Part shown: positions 41,849-51,300 of the stretch, in pieces
Layout of the letters: each line of letters begins with the position of its first letter
How positions within the stretch are numbered: the first letter of the stretch is position 1
NCBI RefSeq assembly: GCF_014647195.1
Contig: NZ_BMOS01000002.1
Location: 1-64,000 of the forward strand
From: Oceanobacillus indicireducens
GTDB taxonomy: Bacteria > Bacillota > Bacilli > Bacillales > Amphibacillaceae
Direction of reading: 5' to 3'
DNA length: 64,000 bases
The notes under the pieces: generated by a model
Database searches by the model: none
Told to the model about the DNA's origin: nothing
Seen by the model: the letters and a program-made list of their open reading frames with translations, nothing else
Program-made: the position numbers and the translations under genes

Positions 41849-42862
41849 CTAAGGGATATAATCCGTCTTCGCTTTTTTCAAACGATTCATGATTGCTTGT
41901 CCGATTCCCGATTCGGGAAAAACTTCAGAAATGATTATATCCACATCCGTTCTTTTAACCTTCCGTAAGTTATCATACAGCTTGTTTGCAACATCTTCTA
42001 AGCTGGAGCCGAGGCTAAGTTTCAAATCCGCTTCGACAAGCTCGAGAATCGCATCCCGCGCAAGGAGAGCAACCTTTCTCCCTTTCTCGGTTTCCTCAGC
42101 AATTACGTTTTGGATTTTCTCCGCATCTCCATCCACAAGCCACAGGGGAACATCCGGTGAATAATGTTTATATTTCATCCCCGGGGAGGCAGGTTTATCC
42201 ACAGTTTCATTCACGGGCTCGGCAACAGGAACAATTTGTTCAATTTGTTCTTTCGTAATGCCACCCGGGCGAAGAATCACAACATCGTGTTCCCTACAGG
42301 ATATGACAGTAGACTCCACACCGACCCCAGTCGGCCCACCATCTACAATCCCCGATATCTTCCCGTTTAAGTCCTCATCCACATGGTCTGCGGTCGTCGG
42401 ACTTGGCTTACCCGATAGATTGGCACTCGGGGCAGCGACCGGGAAATTACATGCTTGAAGCAGCTCCAAGGCAACCGGATGATCAGGGATACGCACACCG
42501 ATTGTGGATAGTCCGGCAGTTACATTCTCTGCACAAGCCCCATTACTTTCGAGCACGTATGTTAATGGACCTGGAGAAAAAGCAGCAATTAAGTCATCCA
42601 CATATTCGGGGAGGTTATCCACAAGTTGTTGCAATTGTTCAACATTTGCGACATGAGCAATAAGCGGATTATCTTGAGGTCTTCCCTTCGCCTCAAATAT
42701 CTTCGCGACGGCTGACTTGTTCGTTGCATCAGCTCCAAGACCATACACCGTCTCAGTCGGAAAAGCAACGGTCTCTCCAGCCTTTAGGAGAGCAGCTGCC
42801 TCGCTAATGAATTGTTTATTTATCGTCGTTCCTCGTTGTATGTTCCATCGTTTCGTTTCCAT
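41849..42862 (-). CDS. ywlC: threonylcarbamoyl-AMP synthase (Sua5/YwlC)
   Basis: 337 residues, the long Sua5 type: an N-terminal YrdC domain (KAGETVAFPTETVYGLGADA, SAPSANLSGKPSPTTADHV) plus a C-terminal Sua5 domain from about 205. It forms threonylcarbamoyl-AMP for the t6A tRNA modification. Its upstream gap carries a DnaA-box cluster. Confidence 0.95.
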   Translation of the reverse strand: METKRWNIQRGTTINKQFISEAAALLKAGETVAFPTETVYGLGADATNKSAVAKIFEAKGRPQDNPLIAHVANVEQLQQLVDNLPEYVDDLIAAFSPGPLTYVLESNGACAENVTAGLSTIGVRIPDHPVALELLQACNFPVAAPSANLSGKPSPTTADHVDEDLNGKISGIVDGGPTGVGVESTVISCREHDVVILRPGGITKEQIEQIVPVAEPVNETVDKPASPGMKYKHYSPDVPLWLVDGDAEKIQNVIAEETEKGRKVALLARDAILELVEADLKLSLGSSLEDVANKLYDNLRKVKRTDVDIIISEVFPESGIGQAIMNRLKKAKTDYIP

Positions 42863-42948
42863 TCATTAAATCCTCGTTTCTCTTTCGTTAACCTTCGCTA
42901 CTATGTTACCAGTTTAGTTGATATTTTTATATTGTGCAATCCACTGAT

Positions 42949-43072
42949 TTATCCACAAAAAATCCTGCGGCAATTTATCCACAGGACTTCATTCAAAATA
43001 AGTGGGCATATAAACATTTTTGAAATTTATAAGTAAATTATCAACAAGTTATTCACAGGAAAATGTGGAAAA
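42949..43072. promoter_or_regulatory. DnaA-box cluster between ywlB and ywlC
   Basis: Five DnaA boxes in 124 bp: TTATCCACA at 42949 and 42975, TTATCAACA at 43038, TTATTCACA at 43049, and TTTTCCACA (minus strand) at 43064-43072. Further perfect TTATCCACA boxes lie at 42195, 42615 and 44172. B. subtilis has an oriC-proximal DnaA-box cluster at ywlC that titrates DnaA, so this is likely its counterpart. Confidence 0.82.
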
Positions 43073-43084
43073 TAAAATAGCTGT

Positions 43085-43486
43085 TTATGAAACGTGATAA
43101 CTCCACCAACACCCTGATGTTACTGACTTCTCGGGGATATTTTGTTTATTTTTTTCCTGTTGGAAGTCAAGCGACTCAAGCAAGATATCCACAACCGGTT
43201 GGTGACTGTGGACATATACAATTTTTGCCTCTTGTTTACGGGCAATCTGCAGTATCGTTTCCAGCAAGACAGGTAACTTCGCGGCATGTGACTGGGTAAT
43301 ATAGAGCTGCTTCAACCAATATCCACCAGAATCCAGTTCATCAAGAATAAAACTCGCTTCAATTCGCCCTCCAATTTCTACTACAAATCCCTTATCAAAG
43401 AGTAACGGTTTATCGATACGGTCATTCCTCGTCAAGAAATCATCCAGCTGCTCATAGGTCGCGTGTTTTACGGGCATTACTTTCAT
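43085..43486 (-). CDS. YwlB-like acetyltransferase-fold protein
   Basis: 133 residues with a GNAT-like pattern of strands (IEASFILDELDSGGYWLKQL) but no clear acetyl-CoA loop. Its place between spoIIR and ywlC is that of ywlB, annotated as a putative N-acetyltransferase. GAGGTGAAT lies just before ATG. Substrate unknown. Confidence 0.7.
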   Translation of the reverse strand: MKVMPVKHATYEQLDDFLTRNDRIDKPLLFDKGFVVEIGGRIEASFILDELDSGGYWLKQLYITQSHAAKLPVLLETILQIARKQEAKIVYVHSHQPVVDILLESLDFQQEKNKQNIPEKSVTSGCWWSYHVS

Positions 43487-43549
43487 TTCGATTCACCTCT
43501 ACTAGATTTGATTGTTCCCTTTCTGACATGTTATGCAAATCGAAGAAAA

Positions 43550-44146
43550 CTATGACCAACCAAGCCATTCAAAAAGGAAAAATTTAACCTCGGTTTCCTC
43601 TTCTTCCTCTAGTTCTTGGTCTAACTCGCCATCTTTCGCTTCTACCGTTGTTCCGAATGAGAAATCAAGAAAGCAAAGGGGCGGGAATAACACACACCAC
43701 CAGTTGGAGCCATCACCTTCACCAAGTGTAATTAAAATCGCTTCATACTCACCTGCCGGGTACAGATAGTCCCCATACAACTTCATTGGAAACGTAATAT
43801 TCTTGCCGTAATCTACTGTGTATTCCCTATTTTCATCCGACTCTTGCAAAACTTCTCCGACAAGCTCGTCAATTTCAGGCAGACGCTCCTGAATGAGTTC
43901 GCGTGCTTCCTCAATATCTGTAATATCCGCCACCCATCTGCTTACTACTTTATTAACTTCATCTCTTACCTCATGCTTGATTTGCTGATCCTTTTCCTCA
44001 TCACTATTTGCTAAAATCCGCAGGCGAATCGCTTCGTCAGGAATGACTTGATAATCTAAGTTTTCTGCCTGTTCATCGGGAGTCCATCCCGCAAGACTTG
44101 TCCACATAAAAGTTATTATAAAAATAAAGAATACTAGTTTTTTCAT
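43550..44146 (-). CDS. spoIIR: stage II sporulation protein R
   Basis: About 198 residues with an N-terminal signal sequence (KKLVFFIFIITFMWTSLAGW). Motifs RLRILANSDEEKDQQIKHEVRDEV and PAGEYEAILITLGEGDGSNWWCVLFPPLCF are conserved. Secreted from the forespore, it triggers SpoIIGA to process pro-sigma-E. The ATG at 44146 is chosen because AAAGGAG is 8 bases upstream. Confidence 0.93.
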   Translation of the reverse strand: MKKLVFFIFIITFMWTSLAGWTPDEQAENLDYQVIPDEAIRLRILANSDEEKDQQIKHEVRDEVNKVVSRWVADITDIEEARELIQERLPEIDELVGEVLQESDENREYTVDYGKNITFPMKLYGDYLYPAGEYEAILITLGEGDGSNWWCVLFPPLCFLDFSFGTTVEAKDGELDQELEEEEETEVKFFLFEWLGWS

Positions 44147-44178
44147 TTTCGGTACTCCTTTTTCAACTGAATTATCCA

Positions 44179-44208
44179 CAGTATGACCAGAGAAACGAAA
44201 ATTTAAAC
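44179..44208 (-). promoter_or_regulatory. candidate sigma-F promoter of spoIIR
   Basis: On the minus strand GTTTA (44204-44208), a 15-bp spacer and GGTCATACTG (44179-44188), close to the sigma-F pattern GywTA-N15-GgnrAnAnTw. B. subtilis spoIIR is a classic sigma-F gene. Confidence 0.65.
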
Positions 44209-44234
44209 TAGTATTCTAGTAAAAAGTTATTTAC

Positions 44235-45092
44235 TTATCCGATTTTTGCGAGAATGATACGATCTTTTCCGTTGATATCTTGAATGATTTCCACATTGCT
44301 GTCAGGGAAGCTTTCCTCTACAAGTCGTTTTACAGCTTCTCCTTGCATATGCCCGATTTCAAATGCAATCAAGCCGTTTCGGTTGATAAGCTTTGTTGCA
44401 TGTTTCATGATTTTTTTATAAGCAGCAAGCCCATCGTCTGCCGCAAAAAGTGCCAGATCGGGATCGAAGTTTTTCACCGTGTCATGAAGTTCTGTCCGTT
44501 CCGCTTCAGCAATATAAGGCGGATTTGAAACGAGGATATCCACAGGTAGTTGTCTTTCTGTGAGTGGTTGTAAAAAATCACCTTCAAAAAAAGTAACCTC
44601 AGCTCCAAGCCTCGCTGCATTCGCCCGCGCAACGTGGAGTGCTGCCTGGGAAATATCGGTTGCGAAAACGTCTGCTTCAGGGAGTTCCAAGGCCAGTGTA
44701 ATCGCAATAATTCCACTACCTGTACCTACATCAACAATTCTCACCTTTTGATTTCCCCTAAAGTTTACAGCCGCAATCGTATGCTGCACGAGTTCTTCCG
44801 TTTCCGGACGGGGAATGAGAACTGATTCATTCACCTGAAAACGCCGCCCGTAAAATTCCTCATATCCGGTAAGATGCTGTAATGGGATACCCGTGTTTAC
44901 ATGCTTTTCCAGATCCGTTTGAAAAGCATGATATACTTCTTCCGGAATCGTCTCGCGCATATTTAGGAAAAACGCTGATCGCGAGAGGCCGAGATGATGT
45001 TGGAGGAGTAACTCGGCAAAACGAGGTTCACGATTATTTTCTTCTAAAAAAAGAGAAGCCCGTTTCAGGACTTCATATTGTTTTATCGTCAT
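44235..45092 (-). CDS. prmC: release factor glutamine methyltransferase
   Basis: About 285 residues. Methylates the GGQ glutamine of release factors, encoded just upstream. SAM-binding IVDVGTGSGIIAITLALELP and the substrate NPPY motif (VSNPPYIAEAERTEL) are present. The ATG at 45092 overlaps the prfA stop region; a TTG 12 bp further upstream is less likely. Confidence 0.95.
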   Translation of the reverse strand: MTIKQYEVLKRASLFLEENNREPRFAELLLQHHLGLSRSAFFLNMRETIPEEVYHAFQTDLEKHVNTGIPLQHLTGYEEFYGRRFQVNESVLIPRPETEELVQHTIAAVNFRGNQKVRIVDVGTGSGIIAITLALELPEADVFATDISQAALHVARANAARLGAEVTFFEGDFLQPLTERQLPVDILVSNPPYIAEAERTELHDTVKNFDPDLALFAADDGLAAYKKIMKHATKLINRNGLIAFEIGHMQGEAVKRLVEESFPDSNVEIIQDINGKDRIILAKIG

Positions 45093-45093
45093 T

Positions 45094-46164
45094 TTATTCA
45101 CCAATTTGCTCTAATTTCGCTGTCTGTTCTTCTAAAACTAGGGCTTCAATGAATTCATCTAGTTTCCCGTCAAGAATTTGATCGAGCTTTTGGATCGTAA
45201 GGCCGATACGATGATCCGTTACACGGTTTTGCGGGAAATTATATGTGCGGATACGTTCGGAACGGTCACCTGTACCAACCGCAGACTTACGCGTTTCATC
45301 ATATTCTGCCTGAGCTTCCTGCTGGTATTTATCATAAATTCTTGCGCGCAGGACTTTCATTGCTTTTTCTTTATTCTTAATTTGTGATTTTTCATCCTGG
45401 ATGGAGACAACAATTCCCGTTGGTTCATGGGTCAAACGAACTGCTGACATCGTCGTGTTTACACTTTGTCCGCCAGGTCCGCTTGAGGCAAAGGTATCAA
45501 CACGTATATCTTTTTCATGGATATCTATTTCCACTTCTTCTGCTTCCGGAAGTACTGCAACGGTTGCGGTCGATGTATGGATACGTCCGCCAGATTCTGT
45601 TTCTGGTACACGCTGCACACGGTGGGCACCGTTTTCGTACTTCAAGCGGGAATATACATCTTTTCCATTAATCATGAAGATAATCTCTTTATAGCCGCCG
45701 ACACCTGTCGTGTTTGCTTCCATCACATCTGTTTTCCAGCCCTTTTCTTCGGCATAACGGGAATACATCCGGTATAAATCACCAGCAAAGAGCGCTGCTT
45801 CGTCTCCTCCTGCCGCACCGCGGATTTCCACAATAACGTTTTTACCATCGTTTGGGTCTTTTGGCAACAGAAGGACTTTCATATTTTCTTCTAATGTCTC
45901 GAGTTGTTCCTCTAGTTCACTGATTTCCATTTTTACCATTTCTTCCATATCACCGTCGAGTTCATCCTCGAGCATTTCTTTCGCATCGGAAAGCTCGCTC
46001 GATACAACTTTATATTTGCGGTATGCTTGAACGACATCTTCCAAATCAGATTGTTCTTTTCCGTACTCGCGTAATTTATTCGGATCACTCGACACTTCCG
46101 GGTCACTTAATAATTCATTCAATTTATTATAACGATCTTCCAACGCTTGTAAGCGATCTAACAT
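45094..46164 (-). CDS. prfA: peptide chain release factor 1
   Basis: 356 residues from the ATG at 46164 ([15 protein letters not shown]), with GAGGTG upstream. Has the GGQ tip ([20 protein letters not shown]) and [20 protein letters not shown]. Recognises UAA/UAG. Followed at once by prmC. Confidence 0.97.
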   Translation of the reverse strand: MLDRLQALEDRYNKLNELLSDPEVSSDPNKLREYGKEQSDLEDVVQAYRKYKVVSSELSDAKEMLEDELDGDMEEMVKMEISELEEQLETLEENMKVLLLPKDPNDGKNVIVEIRGAAGGDEAALFAGDLYRMYSRYAEEKGWKTDVMEANTTGVGGYKEIIFMINGKDVYSRLKYENGAHRVQRVPETESGGRIHTSTATVAVLPEAEEVEIDIHEKDIRVDTFASSGPGGQSVNTTMSAVRLTHEPTGIVVSIQDEKSQIKNKEKAMKVLRARIYDKYQQEAQAEYDETRKSAVGTGDRSERIRTYNFPQNRVTDHRIGLTIQKLDQILDGKLDEFIEALVLEEQTAKLEQIGE

Positions 46165-46249
46165 CACGAACACCTCTTTTTGAATTAACACTCTAATTAT
46201 AGTATAGCCGCTACAGTTGGTCAAAATTTTTTTAAATGCATGGGATGGT

Positions 46250-46555
46250 AAACACCGGGGGTAAGTCGTTGATTGAGTTATACTGCTTATAAACGACGGG
46301 AAGTTGAATCATCTCGTTTTTCCAGCGATTATAAGCTGGAGTAAATGGGTGGCATTCTTGTTTGAGAGGTTAGAGCACTTGTAATCAATCGAAGTAGTGA
46401 GCGGCACGTTTTTTCGAACGATTAAAGCCCATAATAAGCCGAAGACGTCAGTTGCCCGCCGGTTCGAGCGGTTAGAGCACCTAAATCAATCGAAGTAATG
46501 CTCTACCGACTCGTTTGAAAGTTTAAAACCTCTCTACTAAACTCAATCGATTAAA
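46250..46555. repeat. 52-bp tandem repeat array B
   Basis: About five degenerate ~50-53-bp units sharing TTCGA-x-CG-x-TTA-x-AGC and ATCAATCGAAGTA, between prfA and tdk. Same motif and period as array A. No gene is present in the 337-bp gap. Confidence 0.7.
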
Positions 46556-46561
46556 AATGCT

Positions 46562-47185
46562 CTATTTTGTGCTGTTTGTTAACTTGTTAACGAAACCTAT
46601 TCTACTAGGTTTGTTCGGTACTTCGTGATGGTGTCTGCATCTTGGTTCATAAGATTCGGAGGCACCGACGAGAATGACCGGATCATCGTAGGATGCTGGT
46701 TTTCCGTTGATTAATCGTTGCGTGCGCGTTGCAGGTGATCCGCAAATCGGGCAAATTGCATTAAGTTTCGTCACGTATTCACTCATCGCCATTAATCTTG
46801 GCATCGGCCCGAATGGTTCACCGCGGAAATCGGTGTCGAGTCCGGCAGCAATGACAAGGATGCCGCGATTGGCGAGTTCATCTATAACCTCAATGATTGA
46901 TTCATCAAAAAATTGCACTTCATCGACGCCGACAACTTCAACCGTTTCGTCGACGTACTTGAATATATCTTCTGCATGTTTGATCGGGCGAGCCATAATT
47001 GTCGTTCCGTTATGAGATACGACGGACTCGTCGTCATACCGGTTGTCGATTACCGGCTTAAACACGCGAATCTGCATATTTGCATAGCTGGCGCGGCGAA
47101 TCCGGCGAATAAGCTCTTCTGATTTTCCTGAAAACATGCTGCCGCAAATTACTTCGATCCAGCCACTTTGCTTCATCATATACAT
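46562..47185 (-). CDS. tdk: thymidine kinase
   Basis: About 207 residues. P-loop [25 protein letters not shown] and zinc ribbon [13 protein letters not shown]...CRHHHEVP. Start ATG at 47185 has AGAGGT 8 bases upstream. Salvages thymidine. Confidence 0.95.
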   Translation of the reverse strand: MYMMKQSGWIEVICGSMFSGKSEELIRRIRRASYANMQIRVFKPVIDNRYDDESVVSHNGTTIMARPIKHAEDIFKYVDETVEVVGVDEVQFFDESIIEVIDELANRGILVIAAGLDTDFRGEPFGPMPRLMAMSEYVTKLNAICPICGSPATRTQRLINGKPASYDDPVILVGASESYEPRCRHHHEVPNKPSRIGFVNKLTNSTK

Positions 47186-47228
47186 GTGCGTTGACCTCTT
47201 TTCTTGTTGCATAGCAAACAATAAAATA

Positions 47229-47400
47229 AAAATGCTGTGGATAACTAGTTGCTAGTACTAGCCACGTCCGGCTCTAGCGCTCAGTAACTCGGAATGCTTC
47301 AATTTGTACACTGCTGCGACTACTGGACGCGCTAGTACAGGCGCCCGCGTAACGAATCGCGTACTTAGCCTATATGGGCACTTCCACCTTTATTTCGTTA
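47229..47400. repeat. palindromic repeat F2
   Basis: Shares GTGGATAACTAG, AGCCACGTCCGGCTC and AGCGC-x-CAG-x-AACT, and TTCAATTTGTAC, with the block at 27226-27415. Located just upstream of tdk. Contains a TTATCCACA DnaA-type nonamer at 47236-47244 on the minus strand. Confidence 0.7.
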
Positions 47401-47507
47401 ACAGATTGCTTATACAAGTGTATACCAATTTGCAGTGTATTTTAACCCTGTTCGAGAAAAATATTAAAAATAATTTTGAGTGTAACAGGATGATATGTAA
47501 ACAAACA

Positions 47508-47551
47508 AAAGACAGGCAAATTGGCTTTCGACATTTTGCCTGTCTTTTTTA
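47508..47551 (-). terminator. rpmE2 terminator
   Basis: AAAAGACAGGCAAA and TTTGCCTGTCTTTT form a 14-bp perfect stem with T-tracts on both strands. Confidence 0.8.
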
Positions 47552-47561
47552 GTTATTCAAT

Positions 47562-47795
47562 CTAGGTTCAAGGGCTAGCGACTCGAGACATAAGCCGTAA
47601 CCTTCCGAGCGTCAAAAGCGGACGCTCTACAGCTTCCGGCTTATGCTTTTCGTCGCTGGGCGAGCCCTTTCACCCTTTTATTCAGCTTCGGCTCCTTGAA
47701 GCTGCCGTCATAAACAAGGGACACGAATAGCGGGAAGTGCACCCGCTTTTCGGTCCCTTGCTAGCGTTCAGCTTCTGAGCAGTCGCCTCACCTTT
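47562..47795. repeat. double palindrome between rpmE2 and tdk
   Basis: Two imperfect palindromes in tandem. The first pairs GGGCTAGCGACTCG and ATAAGCCG with CGGCTTAT and GTCGCTGGGCGAGCCC across a GAGCGTC/GACGCTC inner stem (47570-47668). The second pairs GGGACACGAATAGCGGG with CCCGCTTTTCGGTCCC (~47718-47760). Typical of Bacillaceae intergenic palindromic repeats. Confidence 0.75.
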
Positions 47796-48041
47796 TTATT
47801 TCATATTATATTTCTTCTTGAATCGGTCTACTCGTCCGCCTACGCGATCGGCTTTTTGTTTGCCTGTGTAGAACGGGTGGGAGTCTGAGCTGATTTCAAC
47901 TTTGATTAGTGGGTACGTGTTGCCGTCTTCCCATTCAATCGTTTCGTTAGACTCTTTTGTAGAGCCGCTTAAGAATTTGAAATCTGAGCTTGTATCAAGA
48001 AAAACTACTTTACGGTATTCTGGATGAATATCCTTTTTCAT
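47796..48041 (-). CDS. rpmE2: 50S ribosomal protein L31 type B
   Basis: 81 residues, starting [19 protein letters not shown]. The zinc-binding CxxC of type A L31 is absent, as expected for the zinc-free C-minus (type B) form that replaces the zinc form when zinc is scarce. In B. subtilis the gene at this position (between rho and tdk) is the zinc-type rpmE, so the type B form occupies the main locus here. Confidence 0.93.
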   Translation of the reverse strand: MKKDIHPEYRKVVFLDTSSDFKFLSGSTKESNETIEWEDGNTYPLIKVEISSDSHPFYTGKQKADRVGGRVDRFKKKYNMK

Positions 48042-48138
48042 TTCATTCCACTCCTTTTTGCCCTGAATCCTGCGGAGACAGAGTTATTGTAAGAGCCGTC
48101 ATAAGTGATAAAAAACTTATCAAAACTCACATAAAAGA

Positions 48139-48167
48139 ATTATACCAGCATCAGTTTAAGTTTGCAA
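48139..48167 (-). promoter_or_regulatory. rpmE2 promoter
   Basis: On the minus strand TTGCAA (48162-48167), 17-bp spacer and a perfect TATAAT (48139-48144). The mRNA would have a ~90-nt 5' leader. No Zur-type TCGTAAT-N-ATTACGA operator is visible nearby. Confidence 0.7.
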
Positions 48168-48205
48168 TCATTTTTTATACCAAAAAGTAATACCTAAAGC
48201 ATGAT

Positions 48206-49495
48206 TTATTTGTCTGTGCGCTTGATGCCTTTGCGTTTCATTTCTTCTTCCATCTCAAATAGAAATTCTTCGTTTGATTTTGTGCTCTTGAGTTTTTTCA
48301 GGAAACGTTCCAGGAAGTCATTGGAATCTTGCATTGTTCTGCGAAGTGTCCACATTTTATCCAAGTGATCTTTGTCGACGAGTAATTCTTCTTTCCGTGT
48401 ACCGGAACGCAGAATATCGATCGCTGGGAAAATACGGCGGTTCGCGAGATTACGATCAAGATGAAGCTCCATATTCCCTGTTCCTTTAAATTCTTCATAA
48501 ATAACGTCATCCATACGAGAGCCAGTATCAACTAAAGCGGTTGCTAAAATAGTGAAACTGCCACCTTCTTCAATATTACGCGCCGCTCCAAAAAAGCGTT
48601 TCGGACGGTGGAATGCTGCTGGGTCGATCCCTCCGGATAACGTCCGTCCACTTGGCGGAATAACAAGGTTATAAGCCCGAGCTAGTCGTGTAATACTATC
48701 CATCAACACAATTACATCGCGCTTATGCTCAACAAGACGCATCGCACGCTCTAAAACAAGCTCAGAGACGCGGATATGACTTTCCGGTACTTCATCGAAT
48801 GTTGAACTTACGACATCGACATCTGGTGCGACAGATCGTTCAATATCGGTAACTTCTTCTGGACGCTCGTCCACTAAAAGGATAATCAATTTTGCTTCAG
48901 GATGGTTCTTGGAAATGCTGTTTGCGATTTCTTTGATAAGCATTGTTTTTCCAGCTTTTGGTGGGGCAACGATTAACCCACGTTGGCCGTACCCAACCGG
49001 TGTCATCAAATCTATGATTCTTGTTGATAATTTATCAGATTCTGATTCCAGTTTCATAAACCGGTCCGGATAAAGGGCGGTCAGTGCTGGGAAATGAACT
49101 CGGTCTTTTGAAGAGTCCGGGTCTTCACTGTTTACAGCATCTACATGGAGCAGGCCGTAGTAACGTTCATTTTCTTTAGGTGGTCGCACTTTTCCAGAAA
49201 TTTTATCTCCATTACGGAGATCGAATCTACGAATTTGGGAAGCTGAGATATAGATATCTTCTGCGCTCGGTGAATAGTTGATGGGGCGCAGGAAACCGAA
49301 TCCTTCCGACGGGATGATTTCGAGAACTCCATCCATGAACAGGAAGCCGTCTTTCTCTGCTTGGCTCTTTAAAATAGCAAAGATAAGTTCCTTTTTCGTT
49401 AATTTCGCATAGTAGGAAATTTTGTACTCTTTTGCTAATGCATATAATTCTTTTAGTGTTAATGTTTCCAATTGGGAAATTGTTAATTCCGCCAT
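48206..49495 (-). CDS. rho: transcription termination factor Rho
   Basis: About 429 residues from ATG 49495 ([20 protein letters not shown]). RNA-binding cold-shock domain ([20 protein letters not shown]), P-loop [17 protein letters not shown] and the Walker [26 protein letters not shown] lies upstream of ATG. A two-hairpin element lies in its 5' region. Confidence 0.96.
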   Translation of the reverse strand: MAELTISQLETLTLKELYALAKEYKISYYAKLTKKELIFAILKSQAEKDGFLFMDGVLEIIPSEGFGFLRPINYSPSAEDIYISASQIRRFDLRNGDKISGKVRPPKENERYYGLLHVDAVNSEDPDSSKDRVHFPALTALYPDRFMKLESESDKLSTRIIDLMTPVGYGQRGLIVAPPKAGKTMLIKEIANSISKNHPEAKLIILLVDERPEEVTDIERSVAPDVDVVSSTFDEVPESHIRVSELVLERAMRLVEHKRDVIVLMDSITRLARAYNLVIPPSGRTLSGGIDPAAFHRPKRFFGAARNIEEGGSFTILATALVDTGSRMDDVIYEEFKGTGNMELHLDRNLANRRIFPAIDILRSGTRKEELLVDKDHLDKMWTLRRTMQDSNDFLERFLKKLKSTKSNEEFLFEMEEEMKRKGIKRTDK

Positions 49496-49531
49496 AAATA
49501 TATCACGCCTATTCTTTTGTCTTTGGTTTGC

Positions 49532-49692
49532 TATCACGTATTAACGGTCTGTAATACCCCCTACCTCTAAACATGAGGGAAAACCCAATATGTGAAGGCT
49601 GGGGGATAAAAAGTCCGTAAATCCCTGATTCTGTTTAACTAACATTCATTGAGAGGATAAGGATACCCCTAGTGAATGCGTTTCACTTTATG
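49532..49692 (-). repeat. two-hairpin element E2, upstream of rho
   Basis: Read on the minus strand it begins CATAAAGTGAAACGCATTCA, has the weak first hairpin (CATTCACTAGGGG/CTCTCAATGAATG), the conserved linker AATGTTAGTTAAACAGAATC, a second hairpin with TATCCCCC/GTAGGGGTATTAC and ends GACCGTTAATACGTGATA. It stops 36 bp before the rho start codon, in the same direction as rho. Confidence 0.85.
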
Positions 49693-49918
49693 TCCATTTC
49701 TATGGTTGAATGGTGTTCCTGGAAGAAATGAAGAGAAATTGGAAGTAAGATTGGAAGTGTGCGATTGGCTAGCTTTCATTCTTTTATTGATAGAATAACC
49801 AAATAACACGTGTTCTAAACATATCTTATATTACACGTTTACTCTGGATTATTCAACATCTTCTCGTCCATTTAACGTAATATTTTGCTGAAAATTTTCT
49901 TATTGGAGGAAATCAGGA
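49693..49918. other. spacer between glpX and rho
   Basis: A+T-rich, no gene. It probably holds the rho promoter, which I cannot place with confidence. Element E2 precedes it on the rho side. Confidence 0.35.
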
Positions 49919-49961
49919 GGAAAGAGGTTGCGACATCCACTTAAAGTCTCAACCTCTTCCT
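49919..49961 (-). terminator. glpX terminator
   Basis: On the minus strand GAAGAGGTTGAG and CGCAACCTCTTTCC pair across a ~17-base loop. The T-tract is short. Confidence 0.6.
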
Positions 49962-49971
49962 TATTCTTAGT

Positions 49972-50946
49972 CTATTCGGCTTCATTCATTACTAAGTTTG
50001 GTTTTTTGATTAGACTATGTTCGCCTTGGATAAAGCGGACGGTGCCGCTTTTAGCGCGCATGACGACACTTTCAGTTGTTGCTTTGGACCCTTTGAACTG
50101 TACACCTTTCAGCAATTCTCCGTCGGTTACGCCGGTTGCTGCGAAGATGGCGTCGTCTCCTTTACAGAAGTCTTCCATTTTAAATACTTTATTGATATCT
50201 TCTATTCCCATTGCTTTACAACGAGCAAGTTCTTCATCATTTTTCGGCAGTAGTTTTCCTTGGATTTCCCCGCCAAGACATTTTAATGCTGCAGCTGCGA
50301 GCACACCCTCAGGTGCACCACCGCTGCCGAGTAAAATATCAACACCTGTCCAATCAAAAGCAGTATTGATCGCGCCTGCTACGTCACCATCTGCAATCAC
50401 TTTAATCCGGGCACCTGCTTCACGGATTTCTTGAATCAGTTGGGCATGACGCGGGCGATCGAGTACGGTGACAAGCACGTCTTCAATTTTTTTATTTTTT
50501 GCCTCGGCTACACTGCGGAGGTTATCGATGACGGGTGCGTTAATATCTACTTTTCCAACTGCCGCCGGACCAACTGCAATTTTATCCATATACATATCCG
50601 GAGCGTGGAGCAACGTATCTTTATCCGCAATTGCAACAACTGATAGGGCGTTCCAGGATCCGTGGGCGACAAGGGATGTACCTTCCAGCGGATCAACTGC
50701 GACATCCACCTTAGGACCTTCTCCAGTACCAAGTTCTTCACCAATATAAAGCATTGGCGCCTCGTCCATTTCCCCTTCTCCGATTACGACTACCCCTTCC
50801 ATCGGAATTGTATCAAATACATCCCGCATCGCTGAGGTCGCGGCATCATCTGCATCGTTCTTCTCGCCTCTCCCCATCCAGCGGGCGGATGATAAAGCTG
50901 CTGCTTCCGTTACTCGAACTAACTCCATTGATAAACTTCTTTCCAT
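49972..50946 (-). CDS. glpX: class II fructose-1,6-bisphosphatase
   Basis: About 324 residues from ATG 50946 ([20 protein letters not shown]). Metal-binding motifs [16 protein letters not shown] and [12 protein letters not shown] identify the GlpX family, which dephosphorylates fructose-1,6-bisphosphate in gluconeogenesis. GGGGAGAGG lies 7 bases upstream of ATG. Confidence 0.95.
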   Translation of the reverse strand: MERSLSMELVRVTEAAALSSARWMGRGEKNDADDAATSAMRDVFDTIPMEGVVVIGEGEMDEAPMLYIGEELGTGEGPKVDVAVDPLEGTSLVAHGSWNALSVVAIADKDTLLHAPDMYMDKIAVGPAAVGKVDINAPVIDNLRSVAEAKNKKIEDVLVTVLDRPRHAQLIQEIREAGARIKVIADGDVAGAINTAFDWTGVDILLGSGGAPEGVLAAAALKCLGGEIQGKLLPKNDEELARCKAMGIEDINKVFKMEDFCKGDDAIFAATGVTDGELLKGVQFKGSKATTESVVMRAKSGTVRFIQGEHSLIKKPNLVMNEAE

Positions 50947-51300
50947 CTGTTGTCCTCTCCCCTTCAAGAAGTTGTTCAAAAAGTCCGGTGAAAAGGACAT
51001 TTCGTGAAAAAGGACGTTCTGCTAAAACCCGTCCACGTCTGTAGACAACGTAGAACTCTCCACACACGCGAGAAACTCGTTGGTTTTATTTTCCGCTTCT
51101 CATGTACCAATCCGACGTACATTTCGGTGCCGGATTCCTCGCACCTCGAAATTAGACGTTCAGAATGTACTAGTATCGGTGTTACGGCGTATTTAACCAA
51201 CCCTGGTCCTTTCCATCCTCTTTTTGAACCCTCTTCAATAAAATATCCTCATCCCAAAAGGAAATTTTATTGTATGAACCTACAGAACAGGCATCAAAAG
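50947..51300. other. gene-free spacer with a structured block
   Basis: A 354-bp gap between murAB and glpX. 51000-51200 is G+C-rich with nested inverted repeats (CGTACATT with AATGTAC, ATTTCGGTGC with GCACCTCGAAAT), again a palindromic-repeat pattern. No gene supported. Confidence 0.5.
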
